Part shown: piece by piece, positions 17,280 to 25,430 of the stretch | How positions within the stretch are numbered: position 1 is the stretch's first letter | How the letters are laid out: every line of letters begins with the position of its first letter | NCBI GenBank assembly: GCA_021732415.1 | Contig: JAKFVC010000153.1 | Coordinates: 1 to 33,480 of the forward strand | Length of the DNA stretch: 33,480 nucleotides | Direction of reading: 5' to 3' | Source of the DNA: Planctomycetaceae bacterium | GTDB taxonomy: Bacteria > Planctomycetota > Planctomycetia > Planctomycetales > Planctomycetaceae | Position numbers and translations under genes: made by a program | The notes under the pieces: generated by a model | Told to the model about the DNA's origin: nothing | What the model saw: the letters and a program-made list of their open reading frames with translations, nothing else | Database searches by the model: none

Positions 17280-17843
17280 ATGTCAATGTACGGGTTTTGG
17301 GCAGATTTCATTACAGTAATTCAGGTTCTGGTCGGGCTCTTCCTGATCTTCATCATCATGCTGCAACGCGGCAAGGGTGGAGGCTTGGTGGGTGCGCTGG
17401 GTGGCATGGGTGGGGCGAGTGCCTTCGGTCCCAAGGCTGACGTCCAGGTGCTGAAGCTGACCATCGGACTGGCCATCGCGTGGGTGTTCTTCGCCTGCGT
17501 CGGAATCTTCATCAATCGCGAATACGCTCCGGCCAATTACGGACCATCCGCCAAGCCCGCCGTCGCCGGCGAGACCAAGGCGACCGACAAAGCCGCTGAC
17601 AAAGCTGCCGAAAAGAAGATCGGTGACGAGGCCGCTAAGACCAAGCCAGGCACTGATGACAAGGCTGGCCCCGAGTTGACGCCGTCCGTGAAGACGGAAG
17701 ATAAGGGGGCCGAAAAGCCTGCCGACAAGAAGCCGGCTGAAGAGAAGAAGCCTGCCGCGACCGTACCGGCTGCAGAGAAAAAATCGGCTGCTCCCGCCAA
17801 GGAGGCGACTCCAGCCGCCAAGACTGAAGCCGAGAAGAAGTAA
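17280..17843 (+). CDS. secG: SecG with long charged C-terminal tail
   Basis: Small subunit of the SecYEG protein-export channel in the inner membrane. I chose ATG 17280 because GAGGAC lies about 8 bases upstream and the product begins directly with the first membrane segment; a start 66 bases upstream would add unrelated residues. The 187-aa product has the SecG core in the first 80 residues: TM1 ([18 protein letters not shown]), the conserved [14 protein letters not shown] loop with GGASAFG, and TM2 ([18 protein letters not shown]). The remaining 100 or so residues are low-complexity Lys, Ala, Glu and Pro, rarely seen at this length in SecG, which is usually 70-120 aa. The tail is probably disordered. 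Confidence 0.93.
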   Translation: MSMYGFWADFITVIQVLVGLFLIFIIMLQRGKGGGLVGALGGMGGASAFGPKADVQVLKLTIGLAIAWVFFACVGIFINREYAPANYGPSAKPAVAGETKATDKAADKAAEKKIGDEAAKTKPGTDDKAGPELTPSVKTEDKGAEKPADKKPAEEKKPAATVPAAEKKSAAPAKEATPAAKTEAEKK

Positions 17844-17880
17844 TCGGCTGACAGACCTATTCTCAGAGTCAAATGTACCG

Positions 17881-17900
17881 CCCGGTCTTAGACCGGGTTT
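17881..17900 (+). terminator. Short intrinsic terminator after secG
   Basis: Perfect 7-bp GC-rich stem cccggtc / gaccggg with a 3-base loop (tta), followed by ttt. It lies 37 bases after the secG stop. The T-run is short, so termination may be partial. Confidence 0.5.
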
Positions 17901-18010
17901 GGTCATTTCAGGTTCGACGCAAAAGTGCTCCTAAAATTGTGCTTGCCAAATTGTGGCCGTCGCGAACCCAGACATTAAAAGAATTTTGAAATTCAACGAA
18001 AGCGATCCCC

Positions 18011-18895
18011 GTGCTGCTTAGCATGACTGGTTTCGGTGAGGCCCGACGACAGGACGAAAAGCTGTCGGTCTCCGTCGAAGTCCGGACTGTCAATAACCGT
18101 TACCTCAAGGTTTCAATTCGCTGCCCGGATGCCTATGGTGCCCTCGAAGGCGAGATTGAAAAGACCGTCCGCGAAAAGATCAGTCGCGGAACGGTCAACA
18201 TCGGTATTCGAATCGAACACGTTTCGGCGACCCTCGAAAATCCGATCAACGAGCCCGTCCTGGCAAACTATGTCAATCGTTTGCAGGTCCTCGCCAGTGG
18301 CCTGGGTATTGCCTTCCAGCCCGATTTGAATGCGTTGGTATCGCTGCCCGGAGTCGCGACAGACGACAGCCGCCGCAACTACGATGTCGATGCCGAATGG
18401 CCGATCATCCAGGACGTCTTGCGAAAGTCGCTTGAGAAACTGCAGATCTTCCGCGTCGACGAAGGCCGGTCGATGCAGAATGAGCTGGTGCTCAACACGG
18501 GTATTATTGAAGAGCGGCTGCAACATGTGATTACGCTGGCTCCGCAAGTGGTCTCCGAGTATCGCACCAAGTTGCTGGAACGCGTGCGGCAGGTGTTGAC
18601 CGAGAGCAGCGTCAATGTGACCGAATCGGACTTGATTCGTGAAGTCAGCATTCACGCCGATCGGACCGACATCAACGAAGAAATCAAACGCCTGCGTTGC
18701 CACCTGGACCAGTTCCAGGCGTTCATCCAGGAAAAAGAATCAGCCGGCCGGAAGCTCGATTTCTTGACTCAGGAAATGTTCCGTGAAGTCAACACGATTG
18801 GCTCGAAGGCGAACAACGTGCCAATCGCCCACAGCGTGGTCGAGATGAAGGCGGCAGTCGAGAAGATTCGCGAGATTCTGCAGAACGTCGAATAG
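18011..18895 (+). CDS. yicC: YicC-family endoribonuclease
   Basis: Cytoplasmic protein of the YicC/YloC family, which has been linked to endoribonuclease activity and sRNA turnover. 294 aa, the usual family length. The N-terminus [12 protein letters not shown] matches the family hallmark SMTGFG. The C-terminal DUF1732 part shows [20 protein letters not shown] and [22 protein letters not shown], the most conserved block of the family. I chose GTG 18011 because it gives the usual 4-5 residues before MTGFG; an ATG 12 bases later is possible. gmk follows 121 bases downstream, as in many bacteria. Confidence 0.95.
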   Translation: MLLSMTGFGEARRQDEKLSVSVEVRTVNNRYLKVSIRCPDAYGALEGEIEKTVREKISRGTVNIGIRIEHVSATLENPINEPVLANYVNRLQVLASGLGIAFQPDLNALVSLPGVATDDSRRNYDVDAEWPIIQDVLRKSLEKLQIFRVDEGRSMQNELVLNTGIIEERLQHVITLAPQVVSEYRTKLLERVRQVLTESSVNVTESDLIREVSIHADRTDINEEIKRLRCHLDQFQAFIQEKESAGRKLDFLTQEMFREVNTIGSKANNVPIAHSVVEMKAAVEKIREILQNVE

Positions 18896-18897
18896 TC

Positions 18898-18996
18898 GTA
18901 GCCCGACTCTCCGAGTCGGGTGCTGTAGCCTGACTCTCCAGAGTCGGGCGAATCGTCGATTAGAATCAGAAATACACCCGACTCGGAGAGTCGGGC
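18898..18996. repeat. Three small hairpins of the gtagcccgactc family
   Basis: Three copies of one unit fill the yicC-gmk gap: 18898-18920 (gtagcccgactctcc, then gagtcggg), 18925-18949 (direct) and 18977-18996 (inverted). Each is a palindrome: cccgactc and gagtcggg around 3-4 bases. Direct plus inverted copies allow alternative longer folds. The first begins 2 bases after the yicC stop and the last ends 20 bases before the gmk start, so they should lie in any shared transcript. The same family forms the outer layer at 8629-8988. Confidence 0.88.
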
Positions 18997-19016
18997 AACA
19001 GGGATGGGAGACGCGG

Positions 19017-19604
19017 GTGAGTGCCGTGGCGATTGCAACCGATGTTCAAATTGTTGTCTTGTCGGGCCCCAGCGGAAGCGGCAAGTCAACCATTGTGCGC
19101 GAATTGTTGCGGCAGTCGCCCATCAAGCTGACCTTGTCGGTTTCGGCCACAACGCGGCCTCCGCGGCAGGGTGAAGTCCACGGCAAAGATTACTACTTTC
19201 TGTCGTCAGAAGAATTCAAACAGCGGCGTGAGCATAGTGAATTCCTGGAATTCGCCGAGGTTCATTCCACTGGCAACTGGTATGGAACACTCCGGTCGGA
19301 ACTCGATCGGGCCAAGTCCGAAGGGGCTTGGGCGTTATTGGAGATCGACGTTCAAGGAGCCAAAAGCGTCCTCGAACAATATCCCCACGCGATCAGCATA
19401 TTTTTGACAACGTCTGACTTTGAGCAACGCCTACGCAGCCGGGGAACCGAATCCGAAGCCGTGATTCAACAGCGTCTGGCGACGGCGAAAAGTGAGCTGC
19501 AAAGTGCGACGATGTATGGTCACCAGGTATTGAATGACGACTTGCAGACCGCAGTGCAGCAGGTCATTGAGATATTGAAAACGCAACAGCCGCCCCGAAG
19601 TTAA
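19017..19604 (+). CDS. gmk: Guanylate kinase
   Basis: Cytoplasmic enzyme phosphorylating GMP to GDP with ATP. 195 aa, normal length. P-loop GPSGSGKST at 17-25; GMP-binding region [19 protein letters not shown] at about 43-61; later [10 protein letters not shown] and [12 protein letters not shown] match the family. Start is GTG 19017 with GGGAG about 7 bases upstream. The order yicC-gmk-rpoZ-coaC is conserved widely and supports all four calls. Confidence 0.97.
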   Translation: MSAVAIATDVQIVVLSGPSGSGKSTIVRELLRQSPIKLTLSVSATTRPPRQGEVHGKDYYFLSSEEFKQRREHSEFLEFAEVHSTGNWYGTLRSELDRAKSEGAWALLEIDVQGAKSVLEQYPHAISIFLTTSDFEQRLRSRGTESEAVIQQRLATAKSELQSATMYGHQVLNDDLQTAVQQVIEILKTQQPPRS

Positions 19605-19649
19605 TACGCAATAGGCAGGAACGACGTGCTTGATCAATAGACTCGTGTT

Positions 19650-19721
19650 GGGTGCCACTGGCTCTGCCAGTGCTTGTTTTGCGACTCGGATCGCAAAGCA
19701 CTGGCAGAGCCAGTGGCACCC
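19650..19721. repeat. Perfect 26-bp inverted repeat, gtgccactggc family
   Basis: Arms at 19650-19675 (gggtgccactggctctgcc, then agtgctt) and 19696-19721 are exact reverse complements over 26 bases, with a 20-base loop. Each arm contains its own palindrome cactggc-tct-gccagtg. A diverged copy lies at 33289-33356. It sits between gmk and rpoZ. Confidence 0.92.
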
Positions 19722-19855
19722 AGCGACGGACTCAAACCATCAACACTGCAAACTGACGGGCGAACCAGATACAAATCGGATACGTTACACTTGTCAGTCA
19801 CACCTTTGGGCTTTCGCACGGTGTGGCTGTCTCATTCGAAGGGAGCAGGACTCCA

Positions 19856-20119
19856 ATGCACGAAGAACTAAAAGAAGAGATGATCGTCAACAAGGTCGGC
19901 GGGCGCTTTAAGCTCTCCACGCTGATCCAGAAGCGCCTGGTGGCGCTCAATCGCGGAGCCCGACCCCTCGTCGAGCTGGCGACCAAGAACCACATGGAAG
20001 TCGTGATCCAGGAAATCATGCAGGACAAGATTTTCCTGGACGCTACCGGCAACGTGGGCCTGAGCCCCGAAGCGGAAACGGCGATTAATGACGCTGGGCC
20101 GAATCTGAACGATATGTAG
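19856..20119 (+). CDS. rpoZ: RNA polymerase omega subunit
   Basis: Small subunit that helps assemble beta-prime into RNA polymerase. I chose ATG 19856 ([20 protein letters not shown], 87 aa) because AGGA lies about 8 bases upstream and relatives start here; an upstream in-frame start at 19823 would add 11 unrelated residues. The omega fold is visible as [18 protein letters not shown] and [11 protein letters not shown], the usual helix-turn with the RR/RGA region. The C-terminus is acidic. Position after gmk and before coaC is the standard arrangement. Confidence 0.9.
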   Translation: MHEELKEEMIVNKVGGRFKLSTLIQKRLVALNRGARPLVELATKNHMEVVIQEIMQDKIFLDATGNVGLSPEAETAINDAGPNLNDM

Positions 20120-20190
20120 TTCGATTTGTCCTTGGTCAGTTGTCCTTGGGTCAAGGCGACATTTGCACGAGTCGTCCAAGACGATCAGAG

Positions 20191-20212
20191 CGGCGGGGAA
20201 ACCCGCCGTTTT
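20191..20212 (+). terminator. Intrinsic terminator after rpoZ
   Basis: Perfect 7-bp stem cggcggg / cccgccg with a GAAA tetraloop, followed by tttt, 71 bases after the rpoZ stop. This implies that coaC (start 20288) has its own promoter or relies on read-through. Confidence 0.75.
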
Positions 20213-20287
20213 GCATTGGAGACTGATTCCCGCATGAGATCCCGCGTATAATGATGCAATTCAAGCGATGATCTGGGGAGACGGCAC

Positions 20288-20842
20288 ATGTGGCGCGGGC
20301 GTGAGATTCTGATCGGGGTAACGGGCGGCATCGCGGCTTACAAAGTCGCGGATCTGACGAGTAAGCTCGTGCAGACGGGTGCTGGCGTATCGGTCATGAT
20401 GACTGAAGCCGCCGAGCGTTTTGTCGGGCCCACCACGTTCGAAGCCCTCACGAGCCGCCCCGTCCATCGCAAGTTGTTCGCTCCTCAGGAGCATTTCAAA
20501 GGCGAGCACATTGGCCTGGCACAGCGGGCCGAAGTCCTGGTCATCGCCCCCGCGACCGCTGACATGTTGGCCAAGTTGGCGCTCGGTCTGGCGGACGATT
20601 TGGTCTCGACCGCGGCGTTGGTGGTGACTTGCCCGATCCTCGTCGCGCCCGCCATGAACTGCGAAATGTGGGCCAAACCGGCCGTCCAACGTAATGTCGC
20701 CACATTGCGAGCAGACGGGATTCACATCATCGAACCGGGTTCAGGGTGGCTCAGTTGCGGACAGGTTGGAGCGGGACGCATGGCCGAGGCTGCTGAGATC
20801 TTTGAGACGATTCGCAAGGTGCTCGGGGTGAAGGCGGATTGA
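20288..20842 (+). CDS. coaC: Stand-alone phosphopantothenoylcysteine decarboxylase
   Basis: FMN-dependent flavoprotein that decarboxylates phosphopantothenoylcysteine in CoA synthesis. At 184 aa it is only the CoaC half; most bacteria have a fused CoaBC of about 400 aa. The product starts [19 protein letters not shown] (flavin site). Active-site His74 lies in GEHIGLA, Asn124 in APAMN, and Cys157 in the substrate clamp [11 protein letters not shown]. The gene ends in a normal stop and no CoaB-like sequence follows, so this is not a frameshift in the window. ATG 20288 has GGGGAG about 7 bases upstream. CoaB must be encoded elsewhere if the pathway is complete. Confidence 0.93.
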   Translation: MWRGREILIGVTGGIAAYKVADLTSKLVQTGAGVSVMMTEAAERFVGPTTFEALTSRPVHRKLFAPQEHFKGEHIGLAQRAEVLVIAPATADMLAKLALGLADDLVSTAALVVTCPILVAPAMNCEMWAKPAVQRNVATLRADGIHIIEPGSGWLSCGQVGAGRMAEAAEIFETIRKVLGVKAD

Positions 20843-20858
20843 TGAACAAGGGAATCGC

Positions 20859-20916
20859 CCCCGTGGCCGACGCTGCCAGCGTCGGAATACAGACGCTAGC
20901 AGCGTCTGCCACGGGG
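20859..20916. repeat. Inverted repeat, ccccgtggc family
   Basis: 25-base arms at 20859-20883 and 20892-20916 pair with two mismatches around an 8-base loop (ggaataca). Each arm also contains a palindrome (cgacgct-gcc-agcgtcg and agacgct-agc-agcgtct), so the element can fold as one long hairpin or as an outer stem (ccccgtggc) with two short hairpins. It starts 16 bases after the coaC stop. A second copy is at 30988-31046. The rest of this gap to 21153 is the leader of the next gene, where I see no clear promoter. Confidence 0.9.
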
Positions 20917-21153
20917 CCAGGCAACCAATTTCGAAAATTCCTACTCCCGCCGCCTCGACTCTCCAAAAATTCCTCTTTTCACTCCTCGCAAAATCTGATA
21001 TTGCACCTTTTCAAGATGTGATACTCGAGGTTGTCTACGATCATTGTCGCCGAACAGGGGTGTTCTGGCTGCAGTGATTTCAGCCTTGAAGAATCGCCTC
21101 TGATGGTCTCACCCAGGGAGGGGGACCCCGAAGTCTTTTAGGGGGATGCGCAC

Positions 21154-23676
21154 ATGGAAACGTGGGGGGAATTGTTTTGGGATGCGTGGATTCGTTTGCG
21201 CCTGTGGTGCCGAAGTCTCTATCGGACCTACTGGCCCCCGCACATCAAAGCCTGGCAAGTCTGTACCGTCACCGGGATCGTAAGCGTTCTGCTCACCCTC
21301 GTGGCGTTGAACTATCAACCTGCTGCAGCCAAGTCGACCGGTAAGGACCAGGACGTTGCCGACGCCGGCAAACCTGCGAATCCGAAGATCGCGGCCGCTG
21401 CGGTGAAACTCTCTGCAGAAAAAGATCCATTTGCTGAGGTAGAGGTCGCCGCAACGACTCCGCCGCTGCAAGATCCGGCCGAGGACAAGACTCTGGCGGG
21501 TGTCGACGATCTGTCGCCCGATGGAGTCACGGTCACCGATCATCCCGATCCTGGTTTCGAACCGATCGGGGCCCGCAAGTTCAAGAAAAATCAGCCGGCT
21601 GGCGAGGAAGTCGCCGCCGCTGACACGACGACACCCGACTTGTCGACCGAACTGACGACGCCTCCCACAGAAGAGATGGTCCCCGAGGCCACGCCGGAAA
21701 CGGCACTAACGTTGCCGCCAGATGTTCCGGAAGCAACGCCTGCCGCCGAACCGAGACTCGATACGCCGGCGTCAGAATTGTTTGAAGAACCTGCCGTCAC
21801 CGGTGCTCCCGGAACGGCGGCCCCTGTGGCTCAACCATTCAGCGAACCCGTTGAAGAACCGGTTGCCGAGCCAGCCGCTGTCGCGAAGGACCAGCCTGAG
21901 CCCATCAAGCACGAACCGTTGGTGACGCGGATCCGTTCGAAGAGTGGCTATTCGCGACTTGGTCACCATGAAGATTCCGAAGAGGATCGTCATTCCGTCC
22001 GCGATATCCGGCCGACGCGCGTCGGCGTGGTTTTGATCCCCGGCCGCGATGGTGGCCAGCGGGCTGCCAAGGGTGCGGCTCCTGAAGCGGATGTCCCCGC
22101 GGCCGACGCTCCAGTCGTCGAGACGGATAACACTCCCGTGGTCCCCGCCACGGAAAACCCCGCGGACAATTTGGTCCTGCCTCCTGCGGTCGCCGTCCCG
22201 ATGGAAGCGGTGCCGGTCGAAAGTGTTCCTCGGGAGCAGCCTGCGTTCGAACCCACTCCGGCCGAACCAGTCGTCGAGGGACCGCCGCCGCCAGTTCTGT
22301 TTGCCCCTGAGACGTCGGTCCCAGCCACAGAACCCACGCTGGCTGAAAAGCCGTTTACCAAACCGAAAGAATATCACGGTCCGGTACTGTCCACGGATGG
22401 TCTGGATCATGAAGCTCATCAGGAAGAGGACATCTTCTCCAACCAGAAGCGGAAGACGCCTCTGTTGAGCGATCCCACGCCCGCACCCCCGAGTCCCCCT
22501 GTCGCTCCACCCATTGCGGAACGCCGCAAGCCGGTCGCACCGGCCACGGATGGGGAGGACCATGAAGTTCATCAGGAAGAGGACATTTTCTCCAACACGA
22601 AGCGGAAGACGCCCTTGTTGAGCGATCCACCGCCCGCACGACCGGTTCCCCCTGTTGCTCCGCCCATTGTGGAACGCCGCAAGCCGGTCGAACCGGCTAC
22701 GGAACCGCGGACCTCGAGACGGGCTGTTCCCCGCGAGATTCAAGACGATAGCGATGCTCGTCCGGCAACCGACATTGTTGTGCCTGACAGTCGCGTGGTG
22801 CCGATGGCCGTGCCTGATGCCACTCGTCAACGAGGACCAGAACGAATCACCGTCCCGGATCGCATGCCACCCGTTGCCCCTGTCGAACGGACCGAACCGC
22901 GTGGCCGGCAAGAGTCGAGTTTCGCCGTGCCTCCCACCACTCAAAGCGTACGGCCGGAAACGGCACCGCGCCTGGTGATGGGTATTACGGGTCCGAAGCA
23001 GGCTCCGGTGGGGACGCAAGTCGTCTGGCACTTCAAGATTCAGAATGTGGGCTCGGCGCCTGCCACGGGAATTCTCGTGTCGGACGTGCTGCCGCCCGGT
23101 CTGCAGCATCGCCTCAGCCCGGATCTGGAATATGCGATTGAACGTCTGGAGCCAGGCGAAACACGTGAGACGAACCTCACGGTGCAATGCGTGGCCGCCG
23201 GTACGATCACCAATCGAGCCGTCCTGCGAGCTGACGGCGATTTGTCAGCCGAAGCCGAAATCCAGATCGACGTGGCTGGATCGTCACCCGGCAATTCGGC
23301 CCCTGCCGGGAAGTCTCCGCTGACCGTGGCACATCACGGGCCAGAACGCTGGCTGGTCGATTCCACCGGCCAATTTCTGGTGACGGTCACCAATACCAGC
23401 CATGAACGGCTGCGAAATGTCACGATTTCTCAGTCGTATCCCAAGGGGACGAATCTGGTGCATGCGACGATCGGCAACAAGGTCGATCAGAACAATCGCA
23501 CGGTGACCTGGACGATTCCCGACTTTGCTCCGGGAGCCTCGTACATTCTGGAGACCGAACTGCACTGTATCGCAGGTGGGCCCGGCACCAGTAACGTGCG
23601 CGTGAAAGTGGGCGAGACTTTGGTTGCGGAAGACCGTTGGACCGCAGTGTCGTTTATTGCGGATGGTCGGCCGTAG
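21154..23676 (+). CDS. Membrane-anchored Pro-rich protein with two DUF11 domains
   Basis: Probable envelope protein of 840 aa; no specific function is recognisable. One membrane segment lies near the N-terminus (VCTVTGIVSVLLTLVALNY, about 36-54) after an aromatic and basic stretch, suggesting a signal anchor with the rest outside the cytoplasm. Residues 60-600 are low-complexity, rich in Pro, Ala, Glu and Val, and probably an extended spacer. Within it a 51-residue unit occurs twice (415-465 and 466-516; HQEEDIFSN, KRKTPLLSDP, ERRKPV). The C-terminus has two Ig-like DUF11 domains, at about 605-707 (PVGTQVVWHFKIQNVG, LPPGLQHR) and about 720-840 (DSTGQFLVTVTNTS, TWTIPDFAPG). This resembles planctomycete surface proteins with DUF11 heads on long stalks. 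ATG 21154 has AGGGGGA about 8 bases upstream. Confidence 0.88.
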   Translation: METWGELFWDAWIRLRLWCRSLYRTYWPPHIKAWQVCTVTGIVSVLLTLVALNYQPAAAKSTGKDQDVADAGKPANPKIAAAAVKLSAEKDPFAEVEVAATTPPLQDPAEDKTLAGVDDLSPDGVTVTDHPDPGFEPIGARKFKKNQPAGEEVAAADTTTPDLSTELTTPPTEEMVPEATPETALTLPPDVPEATPAAEPRLDTPASELFEEPAVTGAPGTAAPVAQPFSEPVEEPVAEPAAVAKDQPEPIKHEPLVTRIRSKSGYSRLGHHEDSEEDRHSVRDIRPTRVGVVLIPGRDGGQRAAKGAAPEADVPAADAPVVETDNTPVVPATENPADNLVLPPAVAVPMEAVPVESVPREQPAFEPTPAEPVVEGPPPPVLFAPETSVPATEPTLAEKPFTKPKEYHGPVLSTDGLDHEAHQEEDIFSNQKRKTPLLSDPTPAPPSPPVAPPIAERRKPVAPATDGEDHEVHQEEDIFSNTKRKTPLLSDPPPARPVPPVAPPIVERRKPVEPATEPRTSRRAVPREIQDDSDARPATDIVVPDSRVVPMAVPDATRQRGPERITVPDRMPPVAPVERTEPRGRQESSFAVPPTTQSVRPETAPRLVMGITGPKQAPVGTQVVWHFKIQNVGSAPATGILVSDVLPPGLQHRLSPDLEYAIERLEPGETRETNLTVQCVAAGTITNRAVLRADGDLSAEAEIQIDVAGSSPGNSAPAGKSPLTVAHHGPERWLVDSTGQFLVTVTNTSHERLRNVTISQSYPKGTNLVHATIGNKVDQNNRTVTWTIPDFAPGASYILETELHCIAGGPGTSNVRVKVGETLVAEDRWTAVSFIADGRP
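22396..22701 (+). repeat. 153-bp in-frame tandem duplication
   Basis: Two consecutive 153-base units (22396-22548 and 22549-22701) encode a 51-residue repeat in the Pro-rich stalk. Both units include caggaagaggacat and ccagaagcggaag or a close variant, and end with ccggtcg and cggccacgga or a close variant. High similarity suggests a recent duplication. Confidence 0.85.
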
Positions 23677-23683
23677 GTCGCTC

Positions 23684-23820
23684 GTGGGACGGGTCTCCGA
23701 CCCGTCTGAGCCCGTAACGATCGATTTTGCATACCAGAAGAGCCTCGCGAAGTTCGCGAGGCTCTTTTCTTTTGCTGAGTCGAAGGTTACAGGCTCAGAC
23801 GGGTCGGAGACCCGTCCCAC
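23684..23820. repeat. 35-bp inverted repeat, acgggtctccgacccgt family
   Basis: Arms at 23684-23718 (gtgggacgggtctccgaccc, then gtctgagcccgtaac) and 23786-23820 pair over 35 bases with one mismatch. The arm contains the palindrome acgggtc-tcc-gacccgt. The loop of 67 bases holds an intrinsic terminator (23738-23772). The element fills the gap between two convergent genes: 7 bases after the DUF11 protein stop and 11 bases before the kinase stop. Confidence 0.92.
23738..23772 (+). terminator. Strong intrinsic terminator between convergent genes
   Basis: A perfect 14-base stem (aagagcctcgcgaa / ttcgcgaggctctt, centred on one base) is followed by ttttctttt on the plus strand. It terminates the DUF11 gene. 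On the minus strand the stem starts with aagag and is followed by few T residues (ttctgg), so it is weaker in that direction. Confidence 0.88.
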
Positions 23821-23831
23821 ATTAAAATTGC

Positions 23832-25430
23832 CTACGGCAAGCGGCGGTCATAAAAACGGCTTAACGCCCGCACGCGTTTGACTTGATAGGCCGTCGCCGC
23901 TCCGATCATGGTGAGCACCGTCAGGACGAGCAACGGGTAATGCCAGGGATCGCTCAGTTCCGGTTTGATGGTCATCAAAACCAGAAAGCCCAGGGCGGTC
24001 ACGGCCGTCGTGATCCAGACGAGGGGCTCTCGAAACCACAGACCTGAGGCCGTGATCAACAACGGATAGACCACGAGCAGGGAACTCACGGGACCATCAG
24101 AAATCGAAAGGGCCACGGTCAGCAGAATCACATCGGTCAAGACGTTCGCGAGGTGGGCCTGGGGTGATCGTCCCTCGCGTTCGAGCAACAACTGGCAGAG
24201 ATAAGAGAGCCCCGCCCACGCCCCGAGGATCCCCATCAGGATCCAATGCCGTGCCGCATACTCGGGCCCGATGGCGATCCAGTAATGGATTTGAATGATC
24301 ACCGCGGCGGCCCCCAAGGCACCCCAATGACAGGCGAGCCCCGGCCGGCGTCGTGTCCAACGGCGAATCGCTGGCAACAGACCACTGCGAGCTGCGACCG
24401 CTTCCCCGTGCAGAAATCTTTCCAGGTCGGCCGCCAATTCTGCCGCGGACGGATATCTCTTCAAGGCATCCTTATCGAGGCAGCGCAGGCAGATCAGTTC
24501 CAGATCGCGCGAGATGACTCGATTGAGCCGGCTGGGGAGCGTGGGCTCGCCTTCCAGTACTTGGACCAGTGTTTCCAGGACCGTCTCTTCGCGAAACGGA
24601 GGGCGACCGGTCAGCATTTCATAGAACATGGCCCCCAGGCTGTAGACATCGCTCCGCGGTGAGATCAGGCTGTTACGCCCCGCAGCTTGTTCGGGGGACA
24701 TGTAACTGGGAGTCCCCACGATCGCGCCGCTGCGAGTCTGCCCGCCGTCGGTGTCGAAGATTTTTGCTAGCCCGAAATCGGTGACAAACGGTTCCCCGGT
24801 CTGATCCAGCAGGATGTTGGACGGCTTGATGTCGCGGTGAATGACTCCTTGCGTGTGGAGATGATGAACCGCCTGTGCGATGCTGACGAGCAAGCGTGAC
24901 GCCTCATCGGGAGACAGCGGGCCGCGACTCAGGCGCGTTGCCAGGCTCTCTCCGGCCACAAAGTCCATGACGAAATAGTGCCGGCCGTCGCGTTCGCCGA
25001 TTTCGTGGATGGCGACGATATTCCGGTGTCGCAAGCCGGCCGCGGCGCGGGCTTCTGTCTGAAAGCGGCGAACTTCCTCGGAAGTGGCCAGTTGATTGGA
25101 CAGGATCATCTTCACCGCGACGATCCGCTGCAGATCCAGCTGGCGGGCTTTATAGACGACGCCCATCCCGCCGCGGCCAATCTCTTCCAACAGTTCAAAG
25201 CGGCCTAAGTCTGGCGGTGCGGATGCTGATTCAGTGGGCGCAGCGGGAATGGCCCCGGCGAACCGATGGAGAACGTCCAGGCAACCGCTCCAGTCCCGCA
25301 ATTCGGGATGGAGTCGATACAAATCCGCCTGCCGCGTACGGTCGTTGGATTCGATCGCCGCCAGCAATTCGTCGAGCAACTCGGGGGTGGGAAACGAATC
25401 AACTGTGCTCGGCTGGGGAAGGGGTTCCAT
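23832..25430 (-). CDS. Ser/Thr protein kinase with C-terminal multi-pass membrane domain
   Basis: Hanks-type kinase of 532 aa. I chose ATG 25430: it gives MEPLPQPSTVDSFPTPELL, and longer frames only read the sigma gene in another phase. Residues 1-75 are a helical leader (TPELLDELLAAIESNDR, LHPEL) seen in planctomycete kinases. The kinase domain (about 78-340) has the P-loop IGRGGMGVVYKA, VAVKM (catalytic Lys near 107), HRDIKPSNILL near 199, DFGLAK and MSPEQAA. The C-terminal 165 residues contain about six hydrophobic segments (HYWIAIGPEYAARHW; SSLLVVYPLLITASGLWF) of no family I recognise, possibly sensing membrane state. The start lies inside the upstream ECF sigma gene (32-base overlap), so translation is probably coupled. 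Confidence 0.92.
   Translation of the reverse strand: MEPLPQPSTVDSFPTPELLDELLAAIESNDRTRQADLYRLHPELRDWSGCLDVLHRFAGAIPAAPTESASAPPDLGRFELLEEIGRGGMGVVYKARQLDLQRIVAVKMILSNQLATSEEVRRFQTEARAAAGLRHRNIVAIHEIGERDGRHYFVMDFVAGESLATRLSRGPLSPDEASRLLVSIAQAVHHLHTQGVIHRDIKPSNILLDQTGEPFVTDFGLAKIFDTDGGQTRSGAIVGTPSYMSPEQAAGRNSLISPRSDVYSLGAMFYEMLTGRPPFREETVLETLVQVLEGEPTLPSRLNRVISRDLELICLRCLDKDALKRYPSAAELAADLERFLHGEAVAARSGLLPAIRRWTRRRPGLACHWGALGAAAVIIQIHYWIAIGPEYAARHWILMGILGAWAGLSYLCQLLLEREGRSPQAHLANVLTDVILLTVALSISDGPVSSLLVVYPLLITASGLWFREPLVWITTAVTALGFLVLMTIKPELSDPWHYPLLVLTVLTMIGAATAYQVKRVRALSRFYDRRLP

Noticed and set aside
20859-20916. tRNA-like cloverleaf in the ccccgtggc element
   Set aside because: It can fold with an outer stem and two hairpins, but it is too short, has no anticodon-arm or T-arm signature, and has a second copy at 30988-31046, so it is a repeat.
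21772-23187. A 471-codon minus-strand frame opposite the DUF11 protein
   Set aside because: Arg/His-rich translation typical of an antisense shadow; the plus-strand frame has a membrane anchor, two DUF11 domains and a good ribosome-binding site.
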